64,000 bases of DNA from Planctomycetota bacterium. Its GTDB lineage: Bacteria; Planctomycetota; MHYJ01; WSZJ01; JACPWG01. The stretch lies in NCBI GenBank assembly GCA_016197205.1, contig JACPWG010000054.1:22963-86962 (forward strand), read 5' to 3'. The notes under the pieces were generated by a model that did no database searches, was not told where the DNA came from, and saw nothing but the letters and a program-made list of their open reading frames with translations. Each line of letters starts with the position of its first letter. The first letter of the stretch is position 1. The translations under genes were made by a program, and so were the position numbers. Positions 16,154-24,160 of the stretch are shown piece by piece.

Positions 16154-18109
16154 ATGGCGAACGACCCGTCCTATCAGGTGATCGCCCGGCGCTACCGCCC
16201 CCAGACCTTTGAAGAGGTCGTGGGGCAGGAGCATGTCGCCACCACCCTCACGAACGCCATTTCCGAGAACCGCGTAGCACACGCCTACATCTTCACGGGC
16301 ACGCGCGGGGTCGGCAAGACCTCCATGGCGCGCATCCTGGCCAAGGCGCTCAACTGCGCCCGCGGCCCCACCGGCGAGCCTTGCGGCGACTGCGCCTCCT
16401 GCCGCGAAATCACCGACGGCTCCTCCCCGGACGTGATCGAGATCGACGCCGCCTCCAACACCGGCGTCGACGACGTCCGCGGCCTCCGGGAGAGCATCCA
16501 GTACCTCCCGCTCCGGTCCCGTCGCAAGATCTACATCGTCGACGAGGCCCACATGCTCTCCAAGGCGGCCTGGAACGCCTTCCTGAAGACCCTCGAAGAG
16601 CCCCCGCCCCACGCCGCTTTTATTTTCGCGACCACCGAGGCCAACCGGCTGCCGGAAACGATTCGCTCCCGCTGCCAGCCGTTCGAGTTCCGGAGGATCA
16701 CCACCGACGACATCGTGCGCCGCCTCGGCCAGGTCTGCGCCCGCGAAAAGGTCAAGGCCGCCGAGGACGTCCTCCGCGCCGTGGCCCGCGCCGGGCGCGG
16801 CTCCATGCGCGACGCCCAGTCCCTCCTCGACCAGGTCATCGCCGCCTCGGGCGCGGACGCCATCGCCCGTGCGGACGTCGACCGCGTCGTCGGCGCTCTG
16901 CCCGGCGAGCGACTCACCGCCGTTCTCGACGCCGTCGAGCGGCAGGACCTCCGCACGCTCTTCGAAACGGTCGACGCGCTCGTCGCCGAGGGGCACGACC
17001 AGGGCCTCTTCCTCGAACAGCTCGCCGACCACTGCCGGCAGCTCCTCGTGGTCCAGGCCTGCGGTCCCGCCTCGCCGCTGGTCGACGCGCCGGACGACCT
17101 GCGGGCGAAATTCGCGGAGCAGGCCAAGCTCTTCCCCGTCGATCGGCTCCTCGCCTTCGCGCAGGTCCTCGCCGATGCGCGCCGCCGGCTGCGGGATGTC
17201 GCGAACGCCCGGCTCCTCCTCGAAATCACGCTCGTCAAGCTCGCGCGGCTCCGCGACCTGCAGACGGTGGCCGACCTCGTGGACCGGCTCGCGCGGGCCG
17301 AGGCGCCCGGCGCCGCGGTTGACCCCGCGACCGCGGCCCCGGCGCCACGCGTGGCGACCGAGTCCCCACGGCCGGCTCCGCCGTCCCCCGCTCCCGCACC
17401 TGCCGCACCAGCCGCGGCTGCCGCCCCCGCGAGGGCCGTCCGGGAGAGTGCACCGCCGCCGCCTGCGCCCCTCAGGCCCGCTTCGCCCCCGCCGCCTGCG
17501 ACCGCGAAGCCGTCCCCCGCGCCCGCCCCGCCGAGCGCGTCCCCCGTCGCCGCGGAAAACCCCGCGGGTCCCGTGGACCTGGAGCTCGTCCGCAAGAACT
17601 GGGGGCGCATCCTCGAACGGGCCGGGGCCGAGAAGAAACCGGTGCAGGCGCTGCTGCGCGAGGGGGAGCCTCGACAGCTCTCCGGCCTGCACCTGACGAT
17701 CGCGTTCGACAAGGCCCACACCTTTCACATGAGCGGCCTCGAGGGGCCGGACCGGATGGCGGTCGTGGAAAACGCGGTCGCCGCGGTCGTGGGGCGTCGC
17801 CTGGCGGTGAAGCTCGCGCTCTCGGACACGCCGGTGACGCCGCTCGTGGCCCCGCGGGATCCGGACGGGGAGCCCCCGGACCCGGAGCGCCTTCCGGACG
17901 GCCCGGCGACCGGCGGCGCCGAGGCCGGAGGATCCCTGCCTCCGCCGGCGGGAAGCGGCGGCGACCCGCGCGACCGCTCCGAGCCCGCCCCGGAGGGAAC
18001 CGCCGCCGGCCGGAACCGCAACGAACGGATCCAGGAGGCGCGCCGGGACCCGATCGTGCTCAAGGCCGAGAAACTCTTCGATGCCCGCGTCCTCAACGTG
18101 GAGGATTGA
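16154..18109 (+). CDS. dnaX: DNA polymerase III subunit gamma/tau
   Basis: The product is the clamp-loader ATPase of the replicative polymerase, with 651 residues. It has Walker A GTRGVGKT (49-56), a four-Cys zinc module (C68, C77, C80, C83) and the Walker B DEAH at 130-133. The clamp-loader fold extends to about 370, followed by a Pro/Ala-rich linker (about 385-470) and a C-terminal tau-like part. The ATG at 16154 has AGAGGG upstream and begins with the usual SYQVIARRYRPQTF; the longer frame would run back into the SRP RNA. ybaB follows after three bases. No obvious slippery frameshift site was seen. Confidence 0.95.
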   Translation: MANDPSYQVIARRYRPQTFEEVVGQEHVATTLTNAISENRVAHAYIFTGTRGVGKTSMARILAKALNCARGPTGEPCGDCASCREITDGSSPDVIEIDAASNTGVDDVRGLRESIQYLPLRSRRKIYIVDEAHMLSKAAWNAFLKTLEEPPPHAAFIFATTEANRLPETIRSRCQPFEFRRITTDDIVRRLGQVCAREKVKAAEDVLRAVARAGRGSMRDAQSLLDQVIAASGADAIARADVDRVVGALPGERLTAVLDAVERQDLRTLFETVDALVAEGHDQGLFLEQLADHCRQLLVVQACGPASPLVDAPDDLRAKFAEQAKLFPVDRLLAFAQVLADARRRLRDVANARLLLEITLVKLARLRDLQTVADLVDRLARAEAPGAAVDPATAAPAPRVATESPRPAPPSPAPAPAAPAAAAAPARAVRESAPPPPAPLRPASPPPPATAKPSPAPAPPSASPVAAENPAGPVDLELVRKNWGRILERAGAEKKPVQALLREGEPRQLSGLHLTIAFDKAHTFHMSGLEGPDRMAVVENAVAAVVGRRLAVKLALSDTPVTPLVAPRDPDGEPPDPERLPDGPATGGAEAGGSLPPPAGSGGDPRDRSEPAPEGTAAGRNRNERIQEARRDPIVLKAEKLFDARVLNVED

Positions 18110-18112
18110 AAC

Positions 18113-18445
18113 ATGGCCCGGAACATGGGCGGGTTCGACATGGGCAAGCTGATGAAACAGGCCCAGGACCTGCAGAAAAACGTCTCAAAGGTCCAGGAAG
18201 AGCTGAAGGAGCGCGTGGTCGAGGCCGACGCGGGCTCCGGGATGGTGAAGGTCCAGGTGAACGGCGCGCAGGAGGTCGTCTCCATCCGGATCTCGCCGGA
18301 CATCGTTTCGAAGGACGACGTTTCCATGCTCGAAGACCTCGTGCTCCTCGCGGTCCAGCAGGGGATGAAAAAGGCGAAAGAGCTGGCCGACGCCGAGCTG
18401 GCCAAAGTGACCGGCGGCATGCCGCTCCCCGGCTTCGGCATGTAG
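18113..18445 (+). CDS. ybaB: YbaB/EbfC nucleoid-associated protein
   Basis: The product has 110 residues, the normal size. The N-terminus is GGFDMGKLMKQAQDLQKN, and the central GSGMVKVQVNGAQEVVSIRI is the family core. It is a small dimeric DNA-binding protein. The order dnaX-ybaB-recR is conserved in many bacteria and supports the call. It starts three bases after dnaX, so the two are probably co-transcribed. Confidence 0.95.
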   Translation: MARNMGGFDMGKLMKQAQDLQKNVSKVQEELKERVVEADAGSGMVKVQVNGAQEVVSIRISPDIVSKDDVSMLEDLVLLAVQQGMKKAKELADAELAKVTGGMPLPGFGM

Positions 18446-18666
18446 ACCGCGAATTGCGCGAATTCATGGAGGGCCACGGAACCGCGACCGTCAGGGAGCG
18501 GCCTCGAGGCGTCCTCCCGCTCCGGAAGTTCGACTTCCAGCCTCGTTCGAGGCGGAACGCGCGTCGTACGGCGACGACTCCCGCCTCCGGGTTTGGATCG
18601 CGAGTCTCAAAAAAAACAATTGGCGAAATCGGCGTAATTCGCGGTTTCCTTCCTTGGCGGTAGCGA

Positions 18667-19266
18667 ATGGGCGCGTATCCCGACACTCTCGTGCGGTTGA
18701 TCGACGAGCTGGGCCGTCTCCCCGGCGTGGGGGAGCGGACCGCGGAGCGGATGGCCTTCCACCTCCTGCGCGTGCCCGACGCGGAGGCGCTGGCCCTGGC
18801 GGACGCTATCCGCGCGGTCAAGGCCCGCGTGCGGGCGTGCTCGGTTTGCGCGACCTTGACCGACCTGGAGGTCTGCGCGATCTGCGAGGACCCGGGCCGG
18901 CAGCGGGACCTCCTCTGCGTCGTGGAGCAGCCGAACGACATGTGGGCCCTGGAGAAGGTCGGCAGCTACCGCGGACTCTACCACGTGCTGCAGGGGCGGA
19001 TCGCGCCCCTCGAAGGCGTCGGCCCCGAGCACCTGACCGTCGGGCGGCTCCTCGAGCGCGTACGCGCCGGGGGCGTCCGCGAGGTGATCCTGGCCACGAA
19101 CCCCAATCTCGAGGGGGACGGCACCGCCCTCTATCTCCAGCGGAGCCTGGCTCCGCTCGGCGTCCGGACCACGCGGATCGCGAAGGGCATCCCCTCCGGG
19201 AGCACCCTGGAATACGCGAGTCGCGCCATCCTGGCCGACGCCCTCGACGGGCGCCGGGACTTGTGA
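18667..19266 (+). CDS. recR: Recombination mediator RecR
   Basis: RecR helps RecFOR load RecA on gapped DNA. The 199-residue protein has the helix-hairpin-helix (ELGRLPGVGERTAERMAFHLL), the Cys4 zinc finger C58-C61-C70-C73, and a Toprim domain from about 80 (LCVVEQPNDMWALEK ... EVILATNPNLEGDGTALYL). It follows ybaB after a 221-bp gap that contains a ggaaccgcgaccgtcaggg motif, related to sequence near 46880-46900. rpoN begins 10 bp after its stop. Confidence 0.96.
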   Translation: MGAYPDTLVRLIDELGRLPGVGERTAERMAFHLLRVPDAEALALADAIRAVKARVRACSVCATLTDLEVCAICEDPGRQRDLLCVVEQPNDMWALEKVGSYRGLYHVLQGRIAPLEGVGPEHLTVGRLLERVRAGGVREVILATNPNLEGDGTALYLQRSLAPLGVRTTRIAKGIPSGSTLEYASRAILADALDGRRDL

Positions 19267-19276
19267 GGAGTTCGGC

Positions 19277-21007
19277 ATGAAGATGGAACTCGGCCTCCAG
19301 CATCGCCAAGAGATGCGGCTGAAGCTGGCGCCGCAAATCATCCAGTCCATCGAGATCCTCCAGCTTCCGATGCTGGACCTCCAGGAGCTCATCAAGCAGG
19401 AGCTGGAGGACAACCCGACCCTCGAGCTCGAGAGCGAAGTCGACCCCAAGCTCGACCCGGTCAAGGAGGGGGACAAGGCCGAAGACGCCTCGCCCGCGGA
19501 GGAGAAGCCCGAGGCGGACGATCACGTGGAACGGGAATCGGTGCAAGAGCTGAGCGCGGAGGAGACGGCGGAGGCCGAGGCGGAGCGGGACCGCGGGCTC
19601 GACGAAAACCTCAACCTCCTCGAGCAGCTCGAGCGCGAATGGAAGGAGTTCTCCCCGACCCGGACCGGCGGGGACGACCCCCTCAAGGACAAAAAGCTCG
19701 AGGCGATGCAGAACACGCCCGCCCGCAGCGAGAGCCTGCAGGAGCACCTGAACCAGCAGTTCGTCCTGGCGGCCCGCACCGAGCGCATCCGACGGATCGG
19801 CCAGCACCTCATCTACAACATCAGCCCGAACGGCTACCTCAAGGTCCCGCTCCCGGAGATCACCGCCTCGGTCAACGGCTCGATCGACGAGCAGGTGAGG
19901 TCGATCCTGGACGGGGCCGCGCGCCTCGCCGCCGAGGCCGCGGGGGAGAAGACCGCCAAGGAGCTGGCGTACGAACTCTTCCTCGAGGACGAGGACAAGG
20001 ACCGGGAGCTGAAGACGCACGTGTTCGAGCGCATGGACCCGGGCGGCAAGCCCCTGATGTCGTTCGAGGAAACCGTGGCCCCGCTCCACGTGACGCTCGA
20101 GGAGGTCGAGCAGGTCCTCCACGCCATCCAGCACCTCGACCCCCAGGGCGTGGGCGCGCGCGACGTGAAAGAGTGCCTCCTCTTGCAGCTCGACCCGCAG
20201 GACCCCGACCACGACGCCCTCTCCACCCTGATTCGCACCAGTCTCGAGGACATCGGCGCCAACAAGCTGCCGAAAGTGGCGAAGGACACCGGGCAGTCCG
20301 TGCCGGAGATCAAGCGACTCGTGGACAAGCTCGCCCTCCTGAATCCGCGACCGGGCCGTGACTTCTCCGACGACAACGTCCCCTACATCATCCCGGAGAT
20401 CCAGGTGGACGTGATCGACGGCGAGTACGTGGTCCGGACGAAGGAGACCTACCTGCCCCGCCTCTGCATCAGCCCGTACTGCCACCGGATCCTCGCGGAT
20501 CGCGGCGCGAACCCCAAGGTGAAGGAATTCGTGCGGCGGAAGATCGAGGCCGCGAAGCGGCTCATCGGTTCGATCGAGCAGCGTCAGCACACGCTGTGGC
20601 GCATCTCGGACCGCATCGTCCAGATCCAGCGGCCCTTCTTCGAGCACGGGATCTCCCACCTCAAGCCCCTGCGCATGCAGGAGGTCGCGGACGAGCTGGG
20701 CATCCACGTGTCCACGGTCAGCCGTGCGATCTCCGAGAAGTACGTCCAGAGCCCGCGCGGGATCTTTGCCCTGAAGTACTTCTTCTCGGGCGCCACGGAG
20801 TGCTCCGAGGGGGAGGACAAGTCCCGGATGAGCGTGGTGAATCGCATCAAGGAACTCATCGAAGGGGAGGACAAGGAGAATCCCCTTGGGGACTCGAAAA
20901 TCGTGGAGATCCTGCGGAAGGAAGGGCTCGACATCGCCCGCCGGACCGTGACCAAGTATCGGAAGGTCCTGGGCGTCTCGTCGTCGCGCCAGAGGAAGAA
21001 GTACTGA
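19277..21007 (+). CDS. rpoN: RNA polymerase sigma-54 factor
   Basis: The product has 576 residues. Region I (LGLQHRQEMRLKLAPQII...) is followed by an acidic linker (about 50-110) and the core-binding region. The helix-turn-helix is MQEVADELGIHVSTVSRAIS, and the RpoN box ARRTVTKYRK lies near residue 554, close to the C-terminus. It directs polymerase to -24/-12 promoters and needs an AAA activator, none of which is encoded here. It starts 10 bp after recR, so the dnaX-ybaB-recR-rpoN set is probably one operon. Confidence 0.96.
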   Translation: MKMELGLQHRQEMRLKLAPQIIQSIEILQLPMLDLQELIKQELEDNPTLELESEVDPKLDPVKEGDKAEDASPAEEKPEADDHVERESVQELSAEETAEAEAERDRGLDENLNLLEQLEREWKEFSPTRTGGDDPLKDKKLEAMQNTPARSESLQEHLNQQFVLAARTERIRRIGQHLIYNISPNGYLKVPLPEITASVNGSIDEQVRSILDGAARLAAEAAGEKTAKELAYELFLEDEDKDRELKTHVFERMDPGGKPLMSFEETVAPLHVTLEEVEQVLHAIQHLDPQGVGARDVKECLLLQLDPQDPDHDALSTLIRTSLEDIGANKLPKVAKDTGQSVPEIKRLVDKLALLNPRPGRDFSDDNVPYIIPEIQVDVIDGEYVVRTKETYLPRLCISPYCHRILADRGANPKVKEFVRRKIEAAKRLIGSIEQRQHTLWRISDRIVQIQRPFFEHGISHLKPLRMQEVADELGIHVSTVSRAISEKYVQSPRGIFALKYFFSGATECSEGEDKSRMSVVNRIKELIEGEDKENPLGDSKIVEILRKEGLDIARRTVTKYRKVLGVSSSRQRKKY

Positions 21008-21042
21008 CCCGCCCCCCGCTCTCTCGCCCTCCGCGTCACTTC

Positions 21043-21075
21043 CCGGCCCCCCGCGCCCTTGGCACGGGGGGCCGG
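21043..21075 (+). terminator. Hairpin after rpoN
   Basis: An 11-bp perfect stem (ccggccccccg / cggggggccgg) lies 36 bases after the stop codon. There is no T-run, so it may stabilise the message or serve with Rho rather than act as a classic terminator. Confidence 0.5.
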
Positions 21076-21147
21076 TGCACAATCCGACCCGGCCCGCCTC
21101 CGGCCCCACTTCTCTGTCTAGCCGGCGATTTCGAACCGAACCTGTTT

Positions 21148-21327
21148 GTAGTTCAACCTTTGGGCGGACCGTTGTGGCGCACGGCCACCGCCTCGCCGCA
21201 CGCCCCGACTGAAGGGGCTGTCGCAAAAGCCGCGACAGCCTCAATTCGTCGCCCGCAAAGCCGTGTGAATGCTGGGGCGGTTCGGGGGCCGCGACCCTTC
21301 TGCGACAGCCTCTGAAGGCGGAACTAC
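21148..21327. repeat. Nested inverted repeats, decayed mobile-element remnant
   Basis: The outer pair is gtagttcaacctttgggcgg (21148-21167) against ctgaaggcggaactac (21312-21327). The inner pair is ggggctgtcgcaaaag (21214-21229) against cttctgcgacagcctc (21297-21312). The outer motif resembles the gtagtaccgccttcaggcgg inside the element at 39514. There is no gene within it. Confidence 0.55.
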
Positions 21328-21668
21328 CCACAGCACTGTGGTCTTCGGGAGTGGGTAGCCTAGCCGAGGTCCACCGACGCTTCGCCAGACCGCACAAAGG
21401 TGCGCGGGAGTGTTCGGAAACCGAACGGTGGAGTGTAAGGCACGTTTTTGAGCCGGGTTCACGCATGACTTCTGTTCGTTTATTCGCCGTTATGAGTGCT
21501 CGGTCAGCGATGCGCTTTGTGCATGCAATTATCGCGTAATGAGTTGCGTCATGATTTCGCCTGATTCGTCTTACGACGCATGCCGGCTCCCCATGGCTTC
21601 CCCCATTTATTCGCGCTGAGATAGCCCCTGATTCGTCCAGATTCCCAAAAGCTGGATCGTTTCGAAAC

Positions 21669-21697
21669 TTGACACTATTCTAATTAGAATTTACGTA
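21669..21697 (+). promoter_or_regulatory. Candidate promoter with a palindrome in the spacer
   Basis: TTGACA (21669-21674), a 17-base spacer and the weak -10 TACGTA (21692-21697). The spacer contains a perfect 14-bp palindrome, ATTCTAATTAGAAT (21677-21690), and TTACGTAA overlaps the -10. A second possible start is the extended -10 TGCTATATT near 21763-21772. A palindrome between the hexamers is a typical operator position. Confidence 0.5.
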
Positions 21698-21841
21698 ATT
21701 TCGCAATACATTTACTATAAAGCAGTTACGACACGTTATTATTATACACAAGCAGGCATGGTTCGTGCTATATTGTTCGTCGATCCCCACAACGGGGAGC
21801 GGGTAACAGACAGGTAGGTGGACGAGATTGGAGGAAAAAGG

Positions 21842-22681
21842 ATGCAGTTGCGACGTTGGGCTCTTGGGTTGACGGCGGGGATCCTGGGCACGGTTGGTTT
21901 CGCGGCGCGCGAGGCCGATGCCTTCTTCTACAAGTTCGAACAGATCCAGCTCATCGAAACCGCGAACGCGGACGGCGCAGTGACGACCGTCACGGTGTGG
22001 GATAACCTTCTGGGCACGGTCAAGTCGAAGGCCCTCGGCGGCAAGGAAAAGAGCTTCAAGTTCACGCAGTTCCAGGTGAACCAGTGGACCCAGAAGTTTC
22101 GCGCCGCCGGCTTCACGGACATGGACGGCCAGGTCTTCAGCGCCGCCACGACGGACCCGAAGGGCTCGCAGCAGGACATCGTGTTCTACGATCCGAACGA
22201 CTTCTACTCCTGGTACTACGGGAGCTGGGTGACGACCGCCTCGAACGCGGACGAGCCTGCGAAGGTCAAGGGCTGCAAGGCCCTGCTGGCCAACGTGAAA
22301 AACTACGTCCTTGCCAGCGGCGCAGTGGCTCCCGCCCTGGACGCCAAGGCCGTCGCCACGGTCTCCAACGGTAAGGTCTCCTGCACGAACTACATCTGGA
22401 ACCAGACCAGCGACAAGGTGACCCTGACCTGGACCAGCTATCCTCAGTTCGACTGGGTGTGCTACAATCAGTCCGCTCAGGTCGCCTTCAAGTGGTCCAC
22501 GGGCAAGACGTTCCCCTCGGGCAAGCCCAAGAACATGACCCTCTACCCGAACAGCTACGCCCGCTTCACCACGACCTGGGACAAGCCGCCCGCCGGCGCC
22601 TACTACAGCGACGCCTTCCTCCTCTCGAAGCCGGAAGGCCACGCTCGGACGACCTTCGCCGTCCCGACCTCCTCCAACTAG
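21842..22681 (+). CDS. Secreted protein of unknown function
   Basis: The product has 279 residues. The start at 21842 follows GGAGG by eight bases and opens a signal peptide ending near FAAREADA. The mature part is rich in Thr, Ser, Lys and aromatic residues, with few charged runs, four Cys, and motifs such as FYDPNDFYSWYYGSWVT. It resembles secreted beta-rich proteins, but I recognise no family. It has its own AT-rich promoter region and a strong terminator, so it is a single-gene unit and may be well expressed. Confidence 0.7.
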   Translation: MQLRRWALGLTAGILGTVGFAAREADAFFYKFEQIQLIETANADGAVTTVTVWDNLLGTVKSKALGGKEKSFKFTQFQVNQWTQKFRAAGFTDMDGQVFSAATTDPKGSQQDIVFYDPNDFYSWYYGSWVTTASNADEPAKVKGCKALLANVKNYVLASGAVAPALDAKAVATVSNGKVSCTNYIWNQTSDKVTLTWTSYPQFDWVCYNQSAQVAFKWSTGKTFPSGKPKNMTLYPNSYARFTTTWDKPPAGAYYSDAFLLSKPEGHARTTFAVPTSSN

Positions 22682-22706
22682 TCCAGCCCGCTCCGAAGAC
22701 TCTCCA

Positions 22707-22744
22707 GGGGAACCGCCGGTCACCGGCGGTTCCCCTCTTTTTTT
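22707..22744 (+). terminator. Intrinsic terminator of the secreted-protein gene
   Basis: A near-perfect stem (ggggaaccgccgg / ccggcggttcccc) is followed by a T-rich tail (tcttttttt). It is the clearest Rho-independent terminator in the window. Confidence 0.9.
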
Positions 22745-22966
22745 GGGCAGGGCTCAAACTGCCGCCCACGCCGGGCCCGGCCGGCTATTGCGCCTCGCCT
22801 CGTGGGCACGGCAGCGCCGTTCCCGCGACGCCGAACACCAGCTTGTGCGCCACGCCCGCGATCACCTGCCACGGTAGGGGCACGGCGTTGCCGTGCCCGC
22901 GAGGCGAACCCCGGCGTCCGGTCTTGCGCCACTGCACCGGCGGTTCCAAGCCTGCCGCCCCCCCGG
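22745..22966. repeat. Divergent inverted-repeat element, possibly related to the 185-192-bp family
   Basis: The left end gggcagggctcaaactgcc and the right end ggcggttccaagcctgccgcc are imperfectly inverted. The left end resembles the cgggcacggttcaaatc terminus of the 185-192-bp family. Inside are two hairpins, including ggggcacggcgttgccgtgcccg at about 22877-22899. No gene is present between 22745 and 23005. Confidence 0.4.
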
Positions 22967-23005
22967 CGCTGATTCGTGCAGACCCGCGGTCGGCGCGTGG
23001 CCGGG

Positions 23006-23794
23006 CTACCCTCGCATGCCGCGCCCGCGCAGGAGGCCTTCGGTCCACGACGCGAAGGTGGGCGGCAGGGGAGGGGCCGGTTCGCCGGAGTAGTCCACAT
23101 CCTCGGCGTAGCGGCCCCGGTCGTACAGGCGGTCCAGCAACGCCTGAAGATCGGCCACGGCGTCCGGGTCCTTGCCGGCGAGCGGGACGCCGATCCGGGG
23201 CAGGCGCTGGGTGAGGCGGATGGGGTAGAGATCGAACACCTCCCGGTCCGTGCTCCGGTTCACGGAGACCAGGTACTCGAACTCGCCGACGTCGCGCGCG
23301 ACCGGCTCCGGCACCGCGACGGTCCACGCGCCCGCGCGCAGCAGGTCGATCTCGACGAGGTGGACGTCGCTCCCCCGCACCTCGCGTTGTCTTTTTTGAT
23401 AAAGCTCCCGGCCCTCGCTCCCCGGCGTCTTGTTCGACGGCGACAGGATCTCGATGACCGTCACAACCCGCCCCCCGCGCGGTAGCCGCAGTTCCAGGTA
23501 AGCTTCCCGGAACTCGGCCGTGGCCGCCCGCACGCGCACCGCTGCGTCCGGCTCGGCCGTCGCGACGCCGCCCTCCCTCGGCCGCCGCTCGACCACCATG
23601 ACTTCCGGGTAGATGTTTCGTGCTCGGTCGGGCGGTGCCTCCCTCACGACGCGCTCTCCAGCTCGGGCGAGGTAGCGACCCCGCAGTCGGTCGTTCAGCT
23701 CGTCGCCCAAATATGAGATGAAGCTGGTTTGGATGTTCAGCCACCCGCTGGGATCTTCCAGGAATGGGTCCATCCCGGGAAAGGGAGAGGGCAT
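23006..23794 (-). CDS. DUF4058 family protein
   Basis: The product has 262 residues, the normal size for DUF4058. The start MPSPFPGMDPFLEDPSGW is the family hallmark. Conserved core pieces are YLELRLPRGGRVVTVIEILSPSNKT and GSDVHLVEIDLLRAG. The family is common in cyanobacteria, Chloroflexi and planctomycetes; its function is unknown. The Asp/Glu/Lys pattern around VIEILSPSNK is reminiscent of PD-(D/E)XK nuclease folds, but that is only a resemblance. The gene stands alone between repeat regions. Confidence 0.88.
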   Translation of the reverse strand: MPSPFPGMDPFLEDPSGWLNIQTSFISYLGDELNDRLRGRYLARAGERVVREAPPDRARNIYPEVMVVERRPREGGVATAEPDAAVRVRAATAEFREAYLELRLPRGGRVVTVIEILSPSNKTPGSEGRELYQKRQREVRGSDVHLVEIDLLRAGAWTVAVPEPVARDVGEFEYLVSVNRSTDREVFDLYPIRLTQRLPRIGVPLAGKDPDAVADLQALLDRLYDRGRYAEDVDYSGEPAPPLPPTFASWTEGLLRGRGMRG

Positions 23795-24105
23795 TGCGGT
23801 TCACCTCCGCTGGGGTCGGGCCACGCGCTTGAGATCTGCGCGCGGAAGACGCTCGGCGGCGCTCCCGCCGCTTCCCCCATTGTACGATGGAGCGGCGTGG
23901 AGAGGAAGGGGGAACGAAGGCTCAAGGCTCAAGCGTCAAGGTTCAACAAGGCTCAAGACGCAAGACTCAAGGCTCAGCGCGTCATTCGCCGGCGTGGTCC
24001 GAAGCGCCGGAAACCCGCTGACAAGGCAGCGAGTGGCCCGTTGACGAAGTCCAGGCACGATGCCTGGGGGCGCGGGCCTCCGGCCCGCGCGAACGGCCGC
24101 ATGGG
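23795..24105. other. 311-bp intergenic region with text-like repeat and element end
   Basis: At about 23931-23977 there are several variants of aaggctcaag in a row. The left part of a 127-bp element begins at 24034. No coding frame is supported. Confidence 0.6.
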
Positions 24106-24160
24106 TTACGACCCGCCGTGACCGAGTTGACGCCCGTGTCCGAAGTTCCTCAACGGGCCA
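24034..24160 (-). mobile_element. 127-bp MITE-like element, copy 3
   Basis: A full-length copy in the opposite orientation to those at 10383, 55002 and 63643. The ends are tggcccgttgacgaagtcc and gttcctcaacgggcca. It supplies the last codons and the stop of the overlong frame of the spermidine-synthase-like gene. The flanking quartets are CGAG and CTTG. Confidence 0.82.

Larger units (their letters stand above)
21008..21841. other. 834-bp gene-free stretch: GC hairpin, decayed element, then an AT-rich island
   Basis: The first 320 bp are GC-rich and contain the rpoN hairpin and nested inverted repeats. From about 21450 the base composition drops sharply to AT-rich, unlike the rest of the window, and ends in a promoter region for the secreted protein at 21842. 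No open frame is credible. Confidence 0.65.

Noticed and set aside
21330..21430. Possible structural RNA in the segment after the inverted repeats
   Set aside because: Short pairings such as ttcggaaaccgaa exist, but no tRNA, tmRNA or riboswitch pattern could be built.
18818..21466. An 882-codon minus-strand frame across recR and rpoN
   Set aside because: It covers two well-identified plus-strand genes and has no recognisable domain.
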